Shown: positions 4,135-10,414, numbered from the stretch's first letter. The stretch is 13,351 nucleotides of DNA from 2-12-FULL-41-16 sp964473715 (GCA_964473715.1 CAYYQC010000025.1:1-13351); one strand, 5' to 3'. Translations and numbers: made by a program. The notes: a model not told the origin generated them from the sequence alone.

Positions 4135-4824
4135 ATGGCAGCAGGAAAACGCATCGCGGCCGCCAAGGCCCTGGTCGACAAGACCAAAACTTACTCTGTA
4201 GACGAAGCCATTGCGCTCGTTAAACAGACCAGTACTGTTAAATTTGTGGCTTCAGTTGAAGTTCACGCTCAGCTTGGGATCGACCCAGCTAAAAGTGACC
4301 AACAAATCCGTACTACAGTGAGTCTCCCTCATGGCACTGGTAAAACCAAAAAAATCGCTGCTTTTGTTGGCTCAAACAGTGAAAAAGCTGCAGAGGAAGC
4401 TGGTGCAGACTTTGTTTACGGAGAAGAAGATATTAAGAAAATCAAAGACGGTCTTCTTAAAATTGAATTTGACATTGCCGTCGCTACTCCAGAAATGATG
4501 CCTAAGATGGCCGTAGCCGCTAAAGTTTTGGGTCCAAAAGGTCTCATGCCTAACCCAAAGACTGATACTGTAAACCCGGATGTCAAGAAAATGATCACTG
4601 AATTGAAAAAAGGTAAGGCTGCCTTCAAAAATGACGACGGCTCAAACATTCACCAAATCATTGGTAATGTTGGCTTTACCGATGCTCAGCTCAAAGAAAA
4701 CTTTACTGCTTTCCTTGATGCAGTAAAACGCGTAAAACCAAACAGCACCAAAGGCACTTACATCAAATCTCTTTACTTGGCCTCAGCAATGGGCCCAAGT
4801 GTAAAAGTTGAAGTTGGAGCTTAA
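4135..4824 (+). CDS. rplA: 50S ribosomal protein L1
   Basis: The 229-aa product has the normal length for bacterial L1, the two-domain protein of the ribosomal L1 stalk that helps release E-site tRNA. The N terminus MAAGKRIAAAKALVDKTKTY and the SVDEAIALVKQT helix are typical. The family signature is at residues 130-146 (KVLGPKGLMPNPKTDTV), and FKNDDGSNIHQIIG plus the C-terminal YIKSLYLASAMGPSVKV complete the pattern. The start is ATG 4135: the frame is open further upstream to 4087, but those codons have no L1 character. The start lacks an SD sequence. Codons are more GC- and C-ending than in most neighbours, as expected for a highly expressed gene. It is cut off from rplK by about 4 kb and carries its own promoter and terminator. 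Confidence 0.97.
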   Translation: MAAGKRIAAAKALVDKTKTYSVDEAIALVKQTSTVKFVASVEVHAQLGIDPAKSDQQIRTTVSLPHGTGKTKKIAAFVGSNSEKAAEEAGADFVYGEEDIKKIKDGLLKIEFDIAVATPEMMPKMAVAAKVLGPKGLMPNPKTDTVNPDVKKMITELKKGKAAFKNDDGSNIHQIIGNVGFTDAQLKENFTAFLDAVKRVKPNSTKGTYIKSLYLASAMGPSVKVEVGA

Positions 4825-4843
4825 TCTCGTTTGATTAAAATTT

Positions 4844-4873
4844 AAAAAAGCCTTGCAAATGCAGGGCTTTTTT
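4844..4873. terminator. Bidirectional terminator between rplA and TrmB copy 2
   Basis: AAAAAAGCCTTGC (4844-4856) pairs with GCAGGGCTTTTTT (4861-4873) across AAAT, with one G-T pair. A and T runs on both arms let it stop the convergent rplA and TrmB transcripts. It overlaps the first two bases of the TrmB stop codon. Confidence 0.9.
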
Positions 4874-5639
4874 ATTTCAAAGTATCATCAACATATCTAA
4901 ACAAAGTCTTCATGGTCTGCGAAATATTTTCATCTTCAATAATCACGGCCATTGGTTTTTCTTTGGAAAAAGAAAATAGCCCGACTTTATTATCATAAAG
5001 TACCACCTCAGTTGCGAATTTATATTCCACTGGAATTAATTTGGTAATGCGCAAAGATTTAGCGTCATTTTCTTGTGTCCACTGCGACCATTTAGTATTG
5101 GGAGCAATAATTTTACAACGAATATTTTTTTCAGTGCGTTTTTGAATATAACTTCGCACCCATTTTTCTTGACCCAATTCATCAAACATGGCGTCTGGTC
5201 CGGTAAATTCTTCAATTAATTTACCTTTATTATTTTCCAAAGTATCTTCATAGGCTTGTTTTAGCCCATCAAGTCCTTCAAAAAAATATAATTTAGGAAA
5301 CACACTTTTTTCACTCCGCATTTTTTGGATCTGCGGCAAAATACTCTGAATTTCTTTTTTTCGTTCTTGCAAAAGTTCTTCTTGCCTGCTGATATAGCTT
5401 GGCAAAAGGGCTGGTTCAATAGATTGGTATTCTTGCACTCCGTATTTAACTACTGAAGACACCAAACCTTTTTCAATTAAGGTTTTCAAAATCCCGTAGG
5501 CAGTAGTGCGATTCAAATGTGCTTTTTTGGCCAAGTCAGCCACGCGCAAACTTTCGTGCTGGAGCAAGATATTCAATACTTCACTTTCTTTGGGACTCAG
5601 ACCCAAAGTATCTAATAATTTTTTAATCGCAGGGAGCAT
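4872..5639 (-). CDS. TrmB-family transcriptional regulator (copy 2)
   Basis: A 255-aa regulator built like the one at 734-1465. The winged helix-turn-helix spans residues 1-72: LLDTLGLSPKESEVLNILLQ, then VADLAKKAHLNRTTAYGILKTL as recognition helix, and IEKGLVSSVVKYGVQEYQSI as wing. A charged helix follows at 88-115 (SRQEELLQERKKEIQSILPQ), then an effector-type domain that opens with KLYFFEGLDGLKQAYEDTL, equivalent to KIQFYDGLKQVEEIY in copy 1. I choose ATG 5639 rather than TTG 5660: the predicted -10 box spans 5665-5660, so the TTG would lie upstream of the transcript start. The leader is about 14 bases with no SD sequence. It is divergent from GC-rich gene 2, its likely target. The ligand is unknown. 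Confidence 0.85.
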   Translation of the reverse strand: MLPAIKKLLDTLGLSPKESEVLNILLQHESLRVADLAKKAHLNRTTAYGILKTLIEKGLVSSVVKYGVQEYQSIEPALLPSYISRQEELLQERKKEIQSILPQIQKMRSEKSVFPKLYFFEGLDGLKQAYEDTLENNKGKLIEEFTGPDAMFDELGQEKWVRSYIQKRTEKNIRCKIIAPNTKWSQWTQENDAKSLRITKLIPVEYKFATEVVLYDNKVGLFSFSKEKPMAVIIEDENISQTMKTLFRYVDDTLK

Positions 5640-5659
5640 ATTTGGCTTAATATAGCCCA

Positions 5660-5688
5660 ATTATATATACGTTGTTGATTTTTGTCAA
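5660..5688 (-). promoter_or_regulatory. Promoter of TrmB copy 2
   Basis: On the minus strand, TTGACA (5688-5683), 17 bases, TATAAT (5665-5660), a full consensus. The start should be near 5653. Confidence 0.8.
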
Positions 5689-5691
5689 CAA
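5672..5691. promoter_or_regulatory. Inverted repeat over the TrmB copy 2 -35 box
   Basis: TTGTTGA (5672-5678) and TCAACAA (5685-5691) form a perfect 7-bp dyad with a 6-base centre, covering the -35 box of the minus-strand promoter. This is the usual form of an autoregulatory operator; binding by the adjacent TrmB protein is inferred. Confidence 0.55.
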
Positions 5692-5715
5692 GTTAATAAA
5701 TACAGTCTAAAATTA

Positions 5716-5744
5716 TTGACATTTTAGCTAAAAATTAGTAAATT
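5716..5744 (+). promoter_or_regulatory. Promoter of GC-rich gene 2, with operator-like palindrome
   Basis: TTGACA (5716-5721), 17 bases, TAAATT (5739-5744, four of six consensus bases). Two bases after the -35 box lies TTAGCTAA (5724-5731), inside a 12-base perfect palindrome TTTTAGCTAAAA (5722-5733). The same position in the promoter of GC-rich gene 1 holds TTAGCCAA. Confidence 0.65.
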
Positions 5745-5749
5745 TAACT

Positions 5750-5806
5750 GTCTACTTAGGTAGACGAACTACTAGCACATTTCTCCTTGCACGGGTGTGC
5801 GGGGAA
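5750..5806 (+). promoter_or_regulatory. Two leader hairpins before GC-rich gene 2
   Basis: GTCTAC (5750-5755) pairs with GTAGAC (5760-5765) right at the predicted 5' end (~5751). A longer hairpin joins TTCTCC (5781-5786) and GCAC (5789-5792) to GTGC (5797-5800) and GGGGAA (5801-5806), with a two-base bulge. It buries a GTG at 5797, which argues against that codon as the start. Confidence 0.5.
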
Positions 5807-5835
5807 GAATTGCGCTCATAAAGGAACGAATTCGT

Positions 5836-6447
5836 TTGGAAGATACCAGCAGACCAATCGTGGGTCAAAAGAAGGTCGGAATCGTGCAAGCGGTCTCCGG
5901 CGTTCTCGAAATCCTGGCCCTGATGTGCGAAGAAGTACGTCAGAGTATCTCTACCGGGGAGTTCCAAATCCCCATGGCCGCGGCATCCGACCGCGTAAAA
6001 AAGTCGGAATCAGAAGAGGTGTCCAAGGAGTACACGGTGACCATCCGCGAGGACCGCACACTGACCAAGATGCTCAAGGGTGGCGCCTACAACTGGGTGA
6101 ACGAAAACATTCACGCGATGCTTTCAGACACCCAAGAGTTGGTCACAGTTCACTTCAACCGCATCATCATGGCAGAGGAAGCGGTCGCTGAGATTCGCAG
6201 TCTCGGCCTCGAGCCAGCGACGATTCGCCAGCTCCTCGCATTCGGAGAGAAGCATCTCAACCTGCAATTCCCAGTCGTTGCACTGGGAACGAGCGTTATG
6301 AGCGCTCGTGGAAAGTGCCTCGTCCCCTGGCTGGGAAAGGGAGGCGAGCAACGCTTTCTTGGACTACTCGTCCATGACGAGCGGCGGTACGAGCCGAGGT
6401 TTCGTTTCCTCGCGTACCGATCGACCGTCGCTCCGGGCAATCCGTAG
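5836..6447 (+). CDS. Uncharacterised GC-rich gene 2 (203 aa), divergent from TrmB
   Basis: I do not recognise the family. From TTG 5836 the product is 203 aa; the frame is open from GTG 5797 (216 aa). I prefer the TTG because AAGGAA (5821-5826) lies nine bases before it, while the GTG sits inside a hairpin. The N-terminal half has a hydrophobic helix-like stretch (VGIVQAVSGVLEILALMCEEV, written here as residues about 14-34), then a charged segment and VTIREDRTLTKMLKGGAYNWV; a helical segment with EEAVAEIRSLGLEPATIRQLLAF follows. The C-terminal 60 residues are rich in Arg and Gly. No membrane segment or signal peptide is evident. Codons are markedly GC-rich (CTC, ATC, GTC, CGC), unlike the genes on either side. 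I see no convincing similarity to the protein at 1680, yet both share promoter design, leader hairpins and a TrmB partner. Confidence 0.78.
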   Translation: MEDTSRPIVGQKKVGIVQAVSGVLEILALMCEEVRQSISTGEFQIPMAAASDRVKKSESEEVSKEYTVTIREDRTLTKMLKGGAYNWVNENIHAMLSDTQELVTVHFNRIIMAEEAVAEIRSLGLEPATIRQLLAFGEKHLNLQFPVVALGTSVMSARGKCLVPWLGKGGEQRFLGLLVHDERRYEPRFRFLAYRSTVAPGNP

Positions 6448-6632
6448 AGCGAGGTCAAAGCCCGTGCTCCCCACACGCTAAAGGGGATCTCAACTTGTGC
6501 ACAAACGAGACAAATAATCCGGATTGATCACCTGGGTTTTTTGTTTACTTAGAGCGAAGTCGAGGGGTTTATTACGGGTTTGCGCAATTCCCTCCAAGTG
6601 CTATTATTAGTGTATAAATTTTATAGAAAAAT
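6448..6632 (+). promoter_or_regulatory. Intergenic region with probable promoter for the 6633 operon
   Basis: TTGCGC (6580-6585), 16 bases, TATTAT (6602-6607) is a fair promoter with a start near 6614 and a short leader without SD. Upstream I see a perfect palindrome TTGTGCACAA (6495-6504), a T run at 6537-6542 without a convincing stem, and a short imperfect direct repeat TAGAGCGARGTC (6445-6456 and 6550-6561). No ORF or RNA gene is apparent. Confidence 0.4.
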
Positions 6633-7166
6633 ATGGCTAATCCCGCATTAATGGACGAACTTCGTCGCTTAACCAAGGTTGATTGGATCCCCAATGAAAT
6701 ATCTGCGACTCTGCCGATAATTTCTGAACTTGCCGAGGAACAAAACCGAAGTGGTGCAAGTGCCAAACAACTTATTGAAGGAGATGAATTTGCAAAAAAT
6801 GTAATCCTCAAACCGTTCCGAGGTTTTGCCGAAAAATACACCGGAGTCAGAGATCCACAAAAACAAGGTGGTACATTTAGCACTATGGATTTTTTAGCAG
6901 ATGAAGACGCTCAAAAATTCGTTCAAAAAATTGAAGCTGGATTTAAGGAAATACACGATCAATTAGTTGTGTTAGGTAACAACGATCATGCTGGCACAGG
7001 TGTGCGTTCCTTGGCTGTGGCAGAAAGTTTTTTTCAAGAAAAAATCCACTTACTCATGGAACAGTGCAAAGAAAATAACGAAAACACAGAAGCCAATGAT
7101 CTGCATGAAAAAGTTGAACTTGAAGATATAAATGAAGTGCGTTTTAAAGGTGAGACATACAAATAA
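6633..7166 (+). CDS. Uncharacterised protein, first of two tandem paralogs
   Basis: A 177-aa, probably cytoplasmic and mostly helical protein of no family I recognise. It resembles its downstream neighbour along much of its length: VDWIPNEIS near residue 16 corresponds to NDWIGNQLG; FAEKYTGV near 65 to FVERYSSP; FSTMDFLADEDAQKFVQKIEAGFKEI to a TSFDEILDD...QFITTVESEFKKI segment; and VRSLAVAESFFQEKIHLLMEQ to MNFLQVAEQIENVYQEVQNYL. The last 30 residues are acidic and differ. It begins at ATG 6633 with an A-rich, non-SD leader, and its stop is followed after 2 bases by the next gene, so the two are translated from one mRNA. Its role may be linked to the swivel-domain protein encoded third in the operon; this is only a context inference. 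Confidence 0.85.
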   Translation: MANPALMDELRRLTKVDWIPNEISATLPIISELAEEQNRSGASAKQLIEGDEFAKNVILKPFRGFAEKYTGVRDPQKQGGTFSTMDFLADEDAQKFVQKIEAGFKEIHDQLVVLGNNDHAGTGVRSLAVAESFFQEKIHLLMEQCKENNENTEANDLHEKVELEDINEVRFKGETYK

Positions 7167-7168
7167 AT

Positions 7169-7753
7169 ATGCACACATCCCAAGCTTTTCTTGACCTCTT
7201 ATACATTGCGAAAAATGATTGGATAGGAAATCAATTAGGTCAAGTGGTGAGCGCAGTCCGAGTGATTAAAATGTTTAGGCATGAGTTTACACCTAAAGGA
7301 GAGCCTGGTACAGACCACACATTAACTAAAGAATTATTAGCGTTTAAACCTAAGCTTGGTAAACGTCTCTATACACCACTCCCTTCTTTCGTTGAACGAT
7401 ATAGCTCACCTGAAAGTCGCGAGCATTTAATAGTTGCGACATCATTTGATGAAATACTTGATGATACACAATGTAAACAATTTATTACCACAGTTGAAAG
7501 TGAATTTAAAAAAATATCAAAGATTTTAGAAGATTATGATAACCCAGAAGCTGACATGAATTTTCTTCAAGTGGCGGAACAAATTGAAAATGTATACCAA
7601 GAAGTTCAAAATTATCTTGCCGAAAATTTAGAACGCATAAAAAGTGCAGAGATCATTGAGCCGAACGAGGCAAATGAAAATTTAAAAAATACGTCACATA
7701 TCCCCGAAAATCTTGCAGCAAGAGGTGAGGTGTCACATCAGCAACACCATTAA
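7169..7753 (+). CDS. Uncharacterised protein, second of two tandem paralogs
   Basis: A 194-aa soluble, helix-rich protein, paralogous to the product at 6633 but clearly diverged (I judge about one residue in four or five shared). The shared landmarks are KNDWIGNQLG near residue 15, LPSFVERYSSPES near 72, FDEILDDTQCKQFI near 92, and FLQVAEQIENVY near 130. It has an extra insert around residues 40-65 (FTPKGEPGTDHTLTKELLAF) and a polar C-terminal tail ending in a His/Gln-rich stretch (SHQQHH). The start ATG 7169 lies 2 bases after the previous stop and has no SD sequence. The next gene starts 9 bases after the stop. Function unknown; a pair of related subunits that bind each other is one possibility. 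Confidence 0.85.
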   Translation: MHTSQAFLDLLYIAKNDWIGNQLGQVVSAVRVIKMFRHEFTPKGEPGTDHTLTKELLAFKPKLGKRLYTPLPSFVERYSSPESREHLIVATSFDEILDDTQCKQFITTVESEFKKISKILEDYDNPEADMNFLQVAEQIENVYQEVQNYLAENLERIKSAEIIEPNEANENLKNTSHIPENLAARGEVSHQQHH

Positions 7754-7762
7754 AAAACAAAT

Positions 7763-8857
7763 ATGTCCATGAAAGAAATAATTGACCAAAAAATGCCCTC
7801 ACTTACTGAATGGCTCGAAAAAATTGGACATAAAGATGCGGTTGCGTTTCGTGATGAAGATAATAAAAAGCGCGATCGTTTGGAAGTTTTGTATCAAACG
7901 ATTGGTCTCCGCTATGACCGACCAGAACGCATGACTGCCCGCGATATTGTCGACGAAACTGAATTGTTTCAAGATATTTTTAGTCGCAAAGCCGATAATT
8001 TTTGCGCTCTTCGCTTAGTTCCGTTTGATTCCAATTTACCAAAATTGCGTGTACGTGGCAAAACGTTGCGAGAAAATTTGGTTTGGTTTCATGCGCAAAG
8101 CATCGATCCTGATGCATACAAAGTAGAAGTAATCCCTCACCCTACGGAAAGTTTAGCTGCCGGAATTTTTTTATTGACTGACAATGGTGTAGTGGGTGAA
8201 ATTACTAATGGTTGGCATTGGGATTTAACTCAGGGATTTTATGACGAAGCACCTGTAACTTTTTTCTATAATTTTAACACTTGGCAAATTTCTGAATCTA
8301 ATGAAGCTTTTTTTGAAACTCTGCAACGAGCTATGCAAGCTTTACGCATAACAGATTCAGTCATGCAAGAAAAATTAAGTGCGGAAATTGGTGCTGAATT
8401 TACGAATCGTGGATATTTAAAAGGATACTTTGAATTCGCAGTAGTAGATCCACATTACGAAGTGGAATTCATGGATTATAATCGAGTCTTATACAAGTTG
8501 ATGGCTCATGAAGTGGGTGCGGTTCTGCCTCAAGCTGAAAATAATCATATCAAAGGCACCATTGCTAGTCGCGGCAAAGCCATTGGCAAAGCGCGTTTTG
8601 TTGAAAACCCAGCGGAAGAAGAATTTAATGAAGGGGAAATTTTAATTTGCCCAATGACCACCGTGGATTTTGTGCCTCTTATGCAAAAAGCCGCGGGAAT
8701 TATTACTGAGCAAGGTACCATTTTGTCGCACGCGGCCATTGTAAGCCGTGAACTAAAAAAGCCCTGCTTAGTGAATATCAAAAACGCACGTTCGCTTTTC
8801 CCCAACGGCACTTTGGTGGAAATTAATGCCAATCAGGGTTTGGTTAAAATCCTCTAA
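7763..8857 (+). CDS. Protein with C-terminal PEP-utilising-enzyme mobile (phosphohistidine swivel) domain
   Basis: A 364-aa protein. Residues ~275-364 form the swivelling phosphohistidine domain of PEP synthase, PPDK and enzyme I: KGTIASRGKAIGKARFV, then a GEILICPMTTVDFVPLMQKA segment, and GTILSHAAIVSRELKKPCLV with the phospho-accepting His323. In the large enzymes this domain carries phosphate between an ATP-grasp domain and a PEP/pyruvate barrel. Here there is no barrel, and the first 270 residues do not show an ATP-grasp signature I can be sure of, though YLKGYFEFAVVDPHYEVEFMDYN (222-244) has the look of its metal-binding strand pair. Similar stand-alone swivel proteins occur in Patescibacteria. 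It is the last gene of the operon with the two paralogs, and a new promoter follows. A phosphotransfer role is inferred; substrate unknown. Confidence 0.8.
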   Translation: MSMKEIIDQKMPSLTEWLEKIGHKDAVAFRDEDNKKRDRLEVLYQTIGLRYDRPERMTARDIVDETELFQDIFSRKADNFCALRLVPFDSNLPKLRVRGKTLRENLVWFHAQSIDPDAYKVEVIPHPTESLAAGIFLLTDNGVVGEITNGWHWDLTQGFYDEAPVTFFYNFNTWQISESNEAFFETLQRAMQALRITDSVMQEKLSAEIGAEFTNRGYLKGYFEFAVVDPHYEVEFMDYNRVLYKLMAHEVGAVLPQAENNHIKGTIASRGKAIGKARFVENPAEEEFNEGEILICPMTTVDFVPLMQKAAGIITEQGTILSHAAIVSRELKKPCLVNIKNARSLFPNGTLVEINANQGLVKIL

Positions 8858-8878
8858 TTTAAGCCTAAAATAAGTGGC

Positions 8879-8907
8879 TTGGCAGACCTGTCAGGCTTTG
8901 TTACAAT
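8879..8907 (+). promoter_or_regulatory. Promoter of the dTMP-synthesis operon
   Basis: TTGGCA (8879-8884), 17 bases, TACAAT (8902-8907). The start would be near 8914, 17 bases before the dCMP deaminase ATG. The genes from 8931 to at least 12446 are packed with overlaps or gaps of at most 9 bases, so this promoter probably serves them all. Confidence 0.7.
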
Positions 8908-8930
8908 GCCTACAAAATAACCATAAATAT

Positions 8931-9422
8931 ATGAGCGAAGAAGCTTTTACAAGACCAAGTTGGGATGAATATTTTATGGAAATTACCCGGGCAGTGGCCA
9001 AACGGGCTACTTGTGACCGCGGTCGCTCTGGCTGTGTTATCGCCCGTGATAAACAAATTTTAGTGACTGGCTACGTTGGTTCACCAGCTGGTTTACAGCA
9101 TTGCGACGAAGTTGGCCACCTAATGAAAACTGTCACCCATGGTGACGGCCACCAAAGCCAACATTGTGTGCGCACTACCCATGCCGAACAGAATGCCATT
9201 GTACAAGCCGCTCGGTTGGGCGTTTCAATTTTAGGTGCCACAGTATATTGCAAAATGACTCCCTGTGCAGTTTGTGCTGGTATGATTATTAATTCTGGAG
9301 TCAAGCGCGTGGTTTGTGAAAAACGTTATCACGCTGGCGTGGAAAGTGAAGATATGTTCCGTAAAGTTGGCCTTGAATTAGATTATATTAATGAAGAAGT
9401 AGAAAATTATGCCAACCAATAA
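8931..9422 (+). CDS. dCMP deaminase (ComEB-type)
   Basis: A 163-aa zinc enzyme that deaminates dCMP to dUMP, the substrate of thymidylate synthase. The zinc and catalytic motif is complete: HAE at 84-86 (THAEQNAI) and PCAVC at 111-115 (Cys112, Cys115). The N terminus RPSWDEYFMEITRAVAKRATC is typical of the deoxycytidylate deaminases, and the segment GYVGSPAGLQHCDEVGHL (47-64) corresponds to the substrate-loop and Zn-binding insert. The start ATG 8931 is chosen over an upstream in-frame ATG at 8874 because the predicted transcript starts at about 8914 and the residues before are not family-like. It overlaps the next gene by 14 bases, which implies translational coupling. The first gene of the dTMP cluster. 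Confidence 0.93.
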   Translation: MSEEAFTRPSWDEYFMEITRAVAKRATCDRGRSGCVIARDKQILVTGYVGSPAGLQHCDEVGHLMKTVTHGDGHQSQHCVRTTHAEQNAIVQAARLGVSILGATVYCKMTPCAVCAGMIINSGVKRVVCEKRYHAGVESEDMFRKVGLELDYINEEVENYANQ

Positions 9423-9972
9423 AATTGTTCTGGGAATTGTGGGTGAAATGGGTGTTGGCAAAAGTACCATTACTAATTATATTACCCAAAAATACGGAGC
9501 GGTCTCGTTCCGTTTTTCTGACATGCTTACCGACATTGCTAAACGGTTGTATTTGGAACCAACTCGGCCTAACTTACAGATGATTTCTTCCATGCTCCGC
9601 CAAACCATTAGTCAGGACATTATGTCCAAAGTAATTATGCGTGATGCGGCTGAGGCCGCAGCAACCATTGTAATCACCGAAGGCATCCGCCGCCCCAGTG
9701 ACATTACCTACCTCAAAGAACTACCCAATTTTTATTTAATCGGCATGAATGCTGACGAACGCGTGCGCTACGAACGTGTGTGTTTGCGCAGTGAAAAGCC
9801 TGATGATCAAACTAAAACATGGGAAGCCTTTCAGCAAGAAGGTTTGGCTGAAGCTGAATTAGAAATTAAAAATATCAAAGCCGAAGCGCGCGTCCAAATT
9901 GATAATAATGGCACCGAAGCAGAATTGTTTGCGCAAGTAGATAAAATTCTAACTGAAGTTGGTATTGCCTAA
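9409..9972 (+). CDS. P-loop nucleotide kinase-like protein
   Basis: A 187-aa P-loop NTPase. The Walker A motif is GEMGVGKST at residues 11-19, and VVITEGIRRPSD near 90-100 sits at the place of the Walker B strand and nucleotide-binding arginines. FRFSDMLTDIAKRL (34-47) is like the nucleotide-monophosphate-binding region of dephospho-CoA or dNMP kinases, and ERVCLRSEKPDDQTKTWEAF (121-140) resembles a lid. Families to compare are archaeal-type dephospho-CoA kinase, AAA_18 kinases and phage deoxynucleoside monophosphate kinase. Its place between dCMP deaminase and dUTPase suggests a dNMP substrate, but the sequence alone does not settle this. It overlaps the deaminase by 14 bases and ends 1 base before the dUTPase ATG. 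Confidence 0.8.
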   Translation: MPTNKIVLGIVGEMGVGKSTITNYITQKYGAVSFRFSDMLTDIAKRLYLEPTRPNLQMISSMLRQTISQDIMSKVIMRDAAEAAATIVITEGIRRPSDITYLKELPNFYLIGMNADERVRYERVCLRSEKPDDQTKTWEAFQQEGLAEAELEIKNIKAEARVQIDNNGTEAELFAQVDKILTEVGIA

Positions 9973-9973
9973 T

Positions 9974-10405
9974 ATGAAAGTGCAAATTAAATTAATCGAC
10001 GACACACTCCCCCTTCCTGAATATCAGACTTCAGGCGCAGTGGCGTTTGATTTATATAGTCGAATTGATTTAGAAATTCCAGCCAAAAGTATTGCTAAAA
10101 TTCCGACCAATTTAATCGTCCAAACTCCACCGGGATATTTGCTCAGTATTGTGACTCGTTCCAGTACGGCCAGTAAAAAAGGATTATCATTACTGCAGGG
10201 CTACGGAATTATTGACCAAGATTATTGCGGGCCAACTGATGAAATTTTATACCAAGTGTATAATTTTACTGACGCCCCAGTGACAGTTGAACGCGGTGAA
10301 CGCGTGGGCCAAGCTGCTTTTTTACGCGTCGATCAAGCAGAGTGGGAACAGGTCCCAGAAATGACCAGACCAAATCGTGGCGGTTTTGGTACTACCGGAA
10401 AATAA
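9974..10405 (+). CDS. dut: dUTP diphosphatase (dUTPase), trimeric type
   Basis: A 143-aa enzyme that hydrolyses dUTP to dUMP and pyrophosphate, supplying dUMP and keeping uracil out of DNA. All five trimeric dUTPase motifs are recognisable: I, AVAFDLYS (22-29); II, TRSSTASKKGL (61-71); III, GIIDQDYCG (78-86) with the catalytic Asp81 and Tyr84; IV, GERVGQAAF (108-116); V, RGGFGTTG (135-142). Motif III deviates: the usual Arg-Gly-Glu after Tyr is CGPTDE, a small insertion. Motif II has SST where many have SGL. The related dCTP deaminase is an alternative, but motif V favours dUTPase. ATG 9974 is one base after the preceding stop; the frame is open to 9959 but the extra residues add nothing. Confidence 0.9.
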   Translation: MKVQIKLIDDTLPLPEYQTSGAVAFDLYSRIDLEIPAKSIAKIPTNLIVQTPPGYLLSIVTRSSTASKKGLSLLQGYGIIDQDYCGPTDEILYQVYNFTDAPVTVERGERVGQAAFLRVDQAEWEQVPEMTRPNRGGFGTTGK

Positions 10406-10414
10406 CAAAAAAAT

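Noticed and set aside
5797..5835. GTG at 5797 as the start of GC-rich gene 2
   Set aside because: It lies in the stem of a 10-bp leader hairpin with no SD upstream, while TTG 5836 has AAGGAA nine bases before it. It remains possible.
5787..6191. 134-codon frame overlapping GC-rich gene 2 in another phase
   Set aside because: Its translation is rich in Arg, Gly and His without domain character, as expected from reading a GC-rich gene out of frame.
6505..6545. Terminator after GC-rich gene 2 at the T run near 6537
   Set aside because: The T run is present, but the upstream bases give only weak, interrupted pairing, so I did not list it as a terminator.
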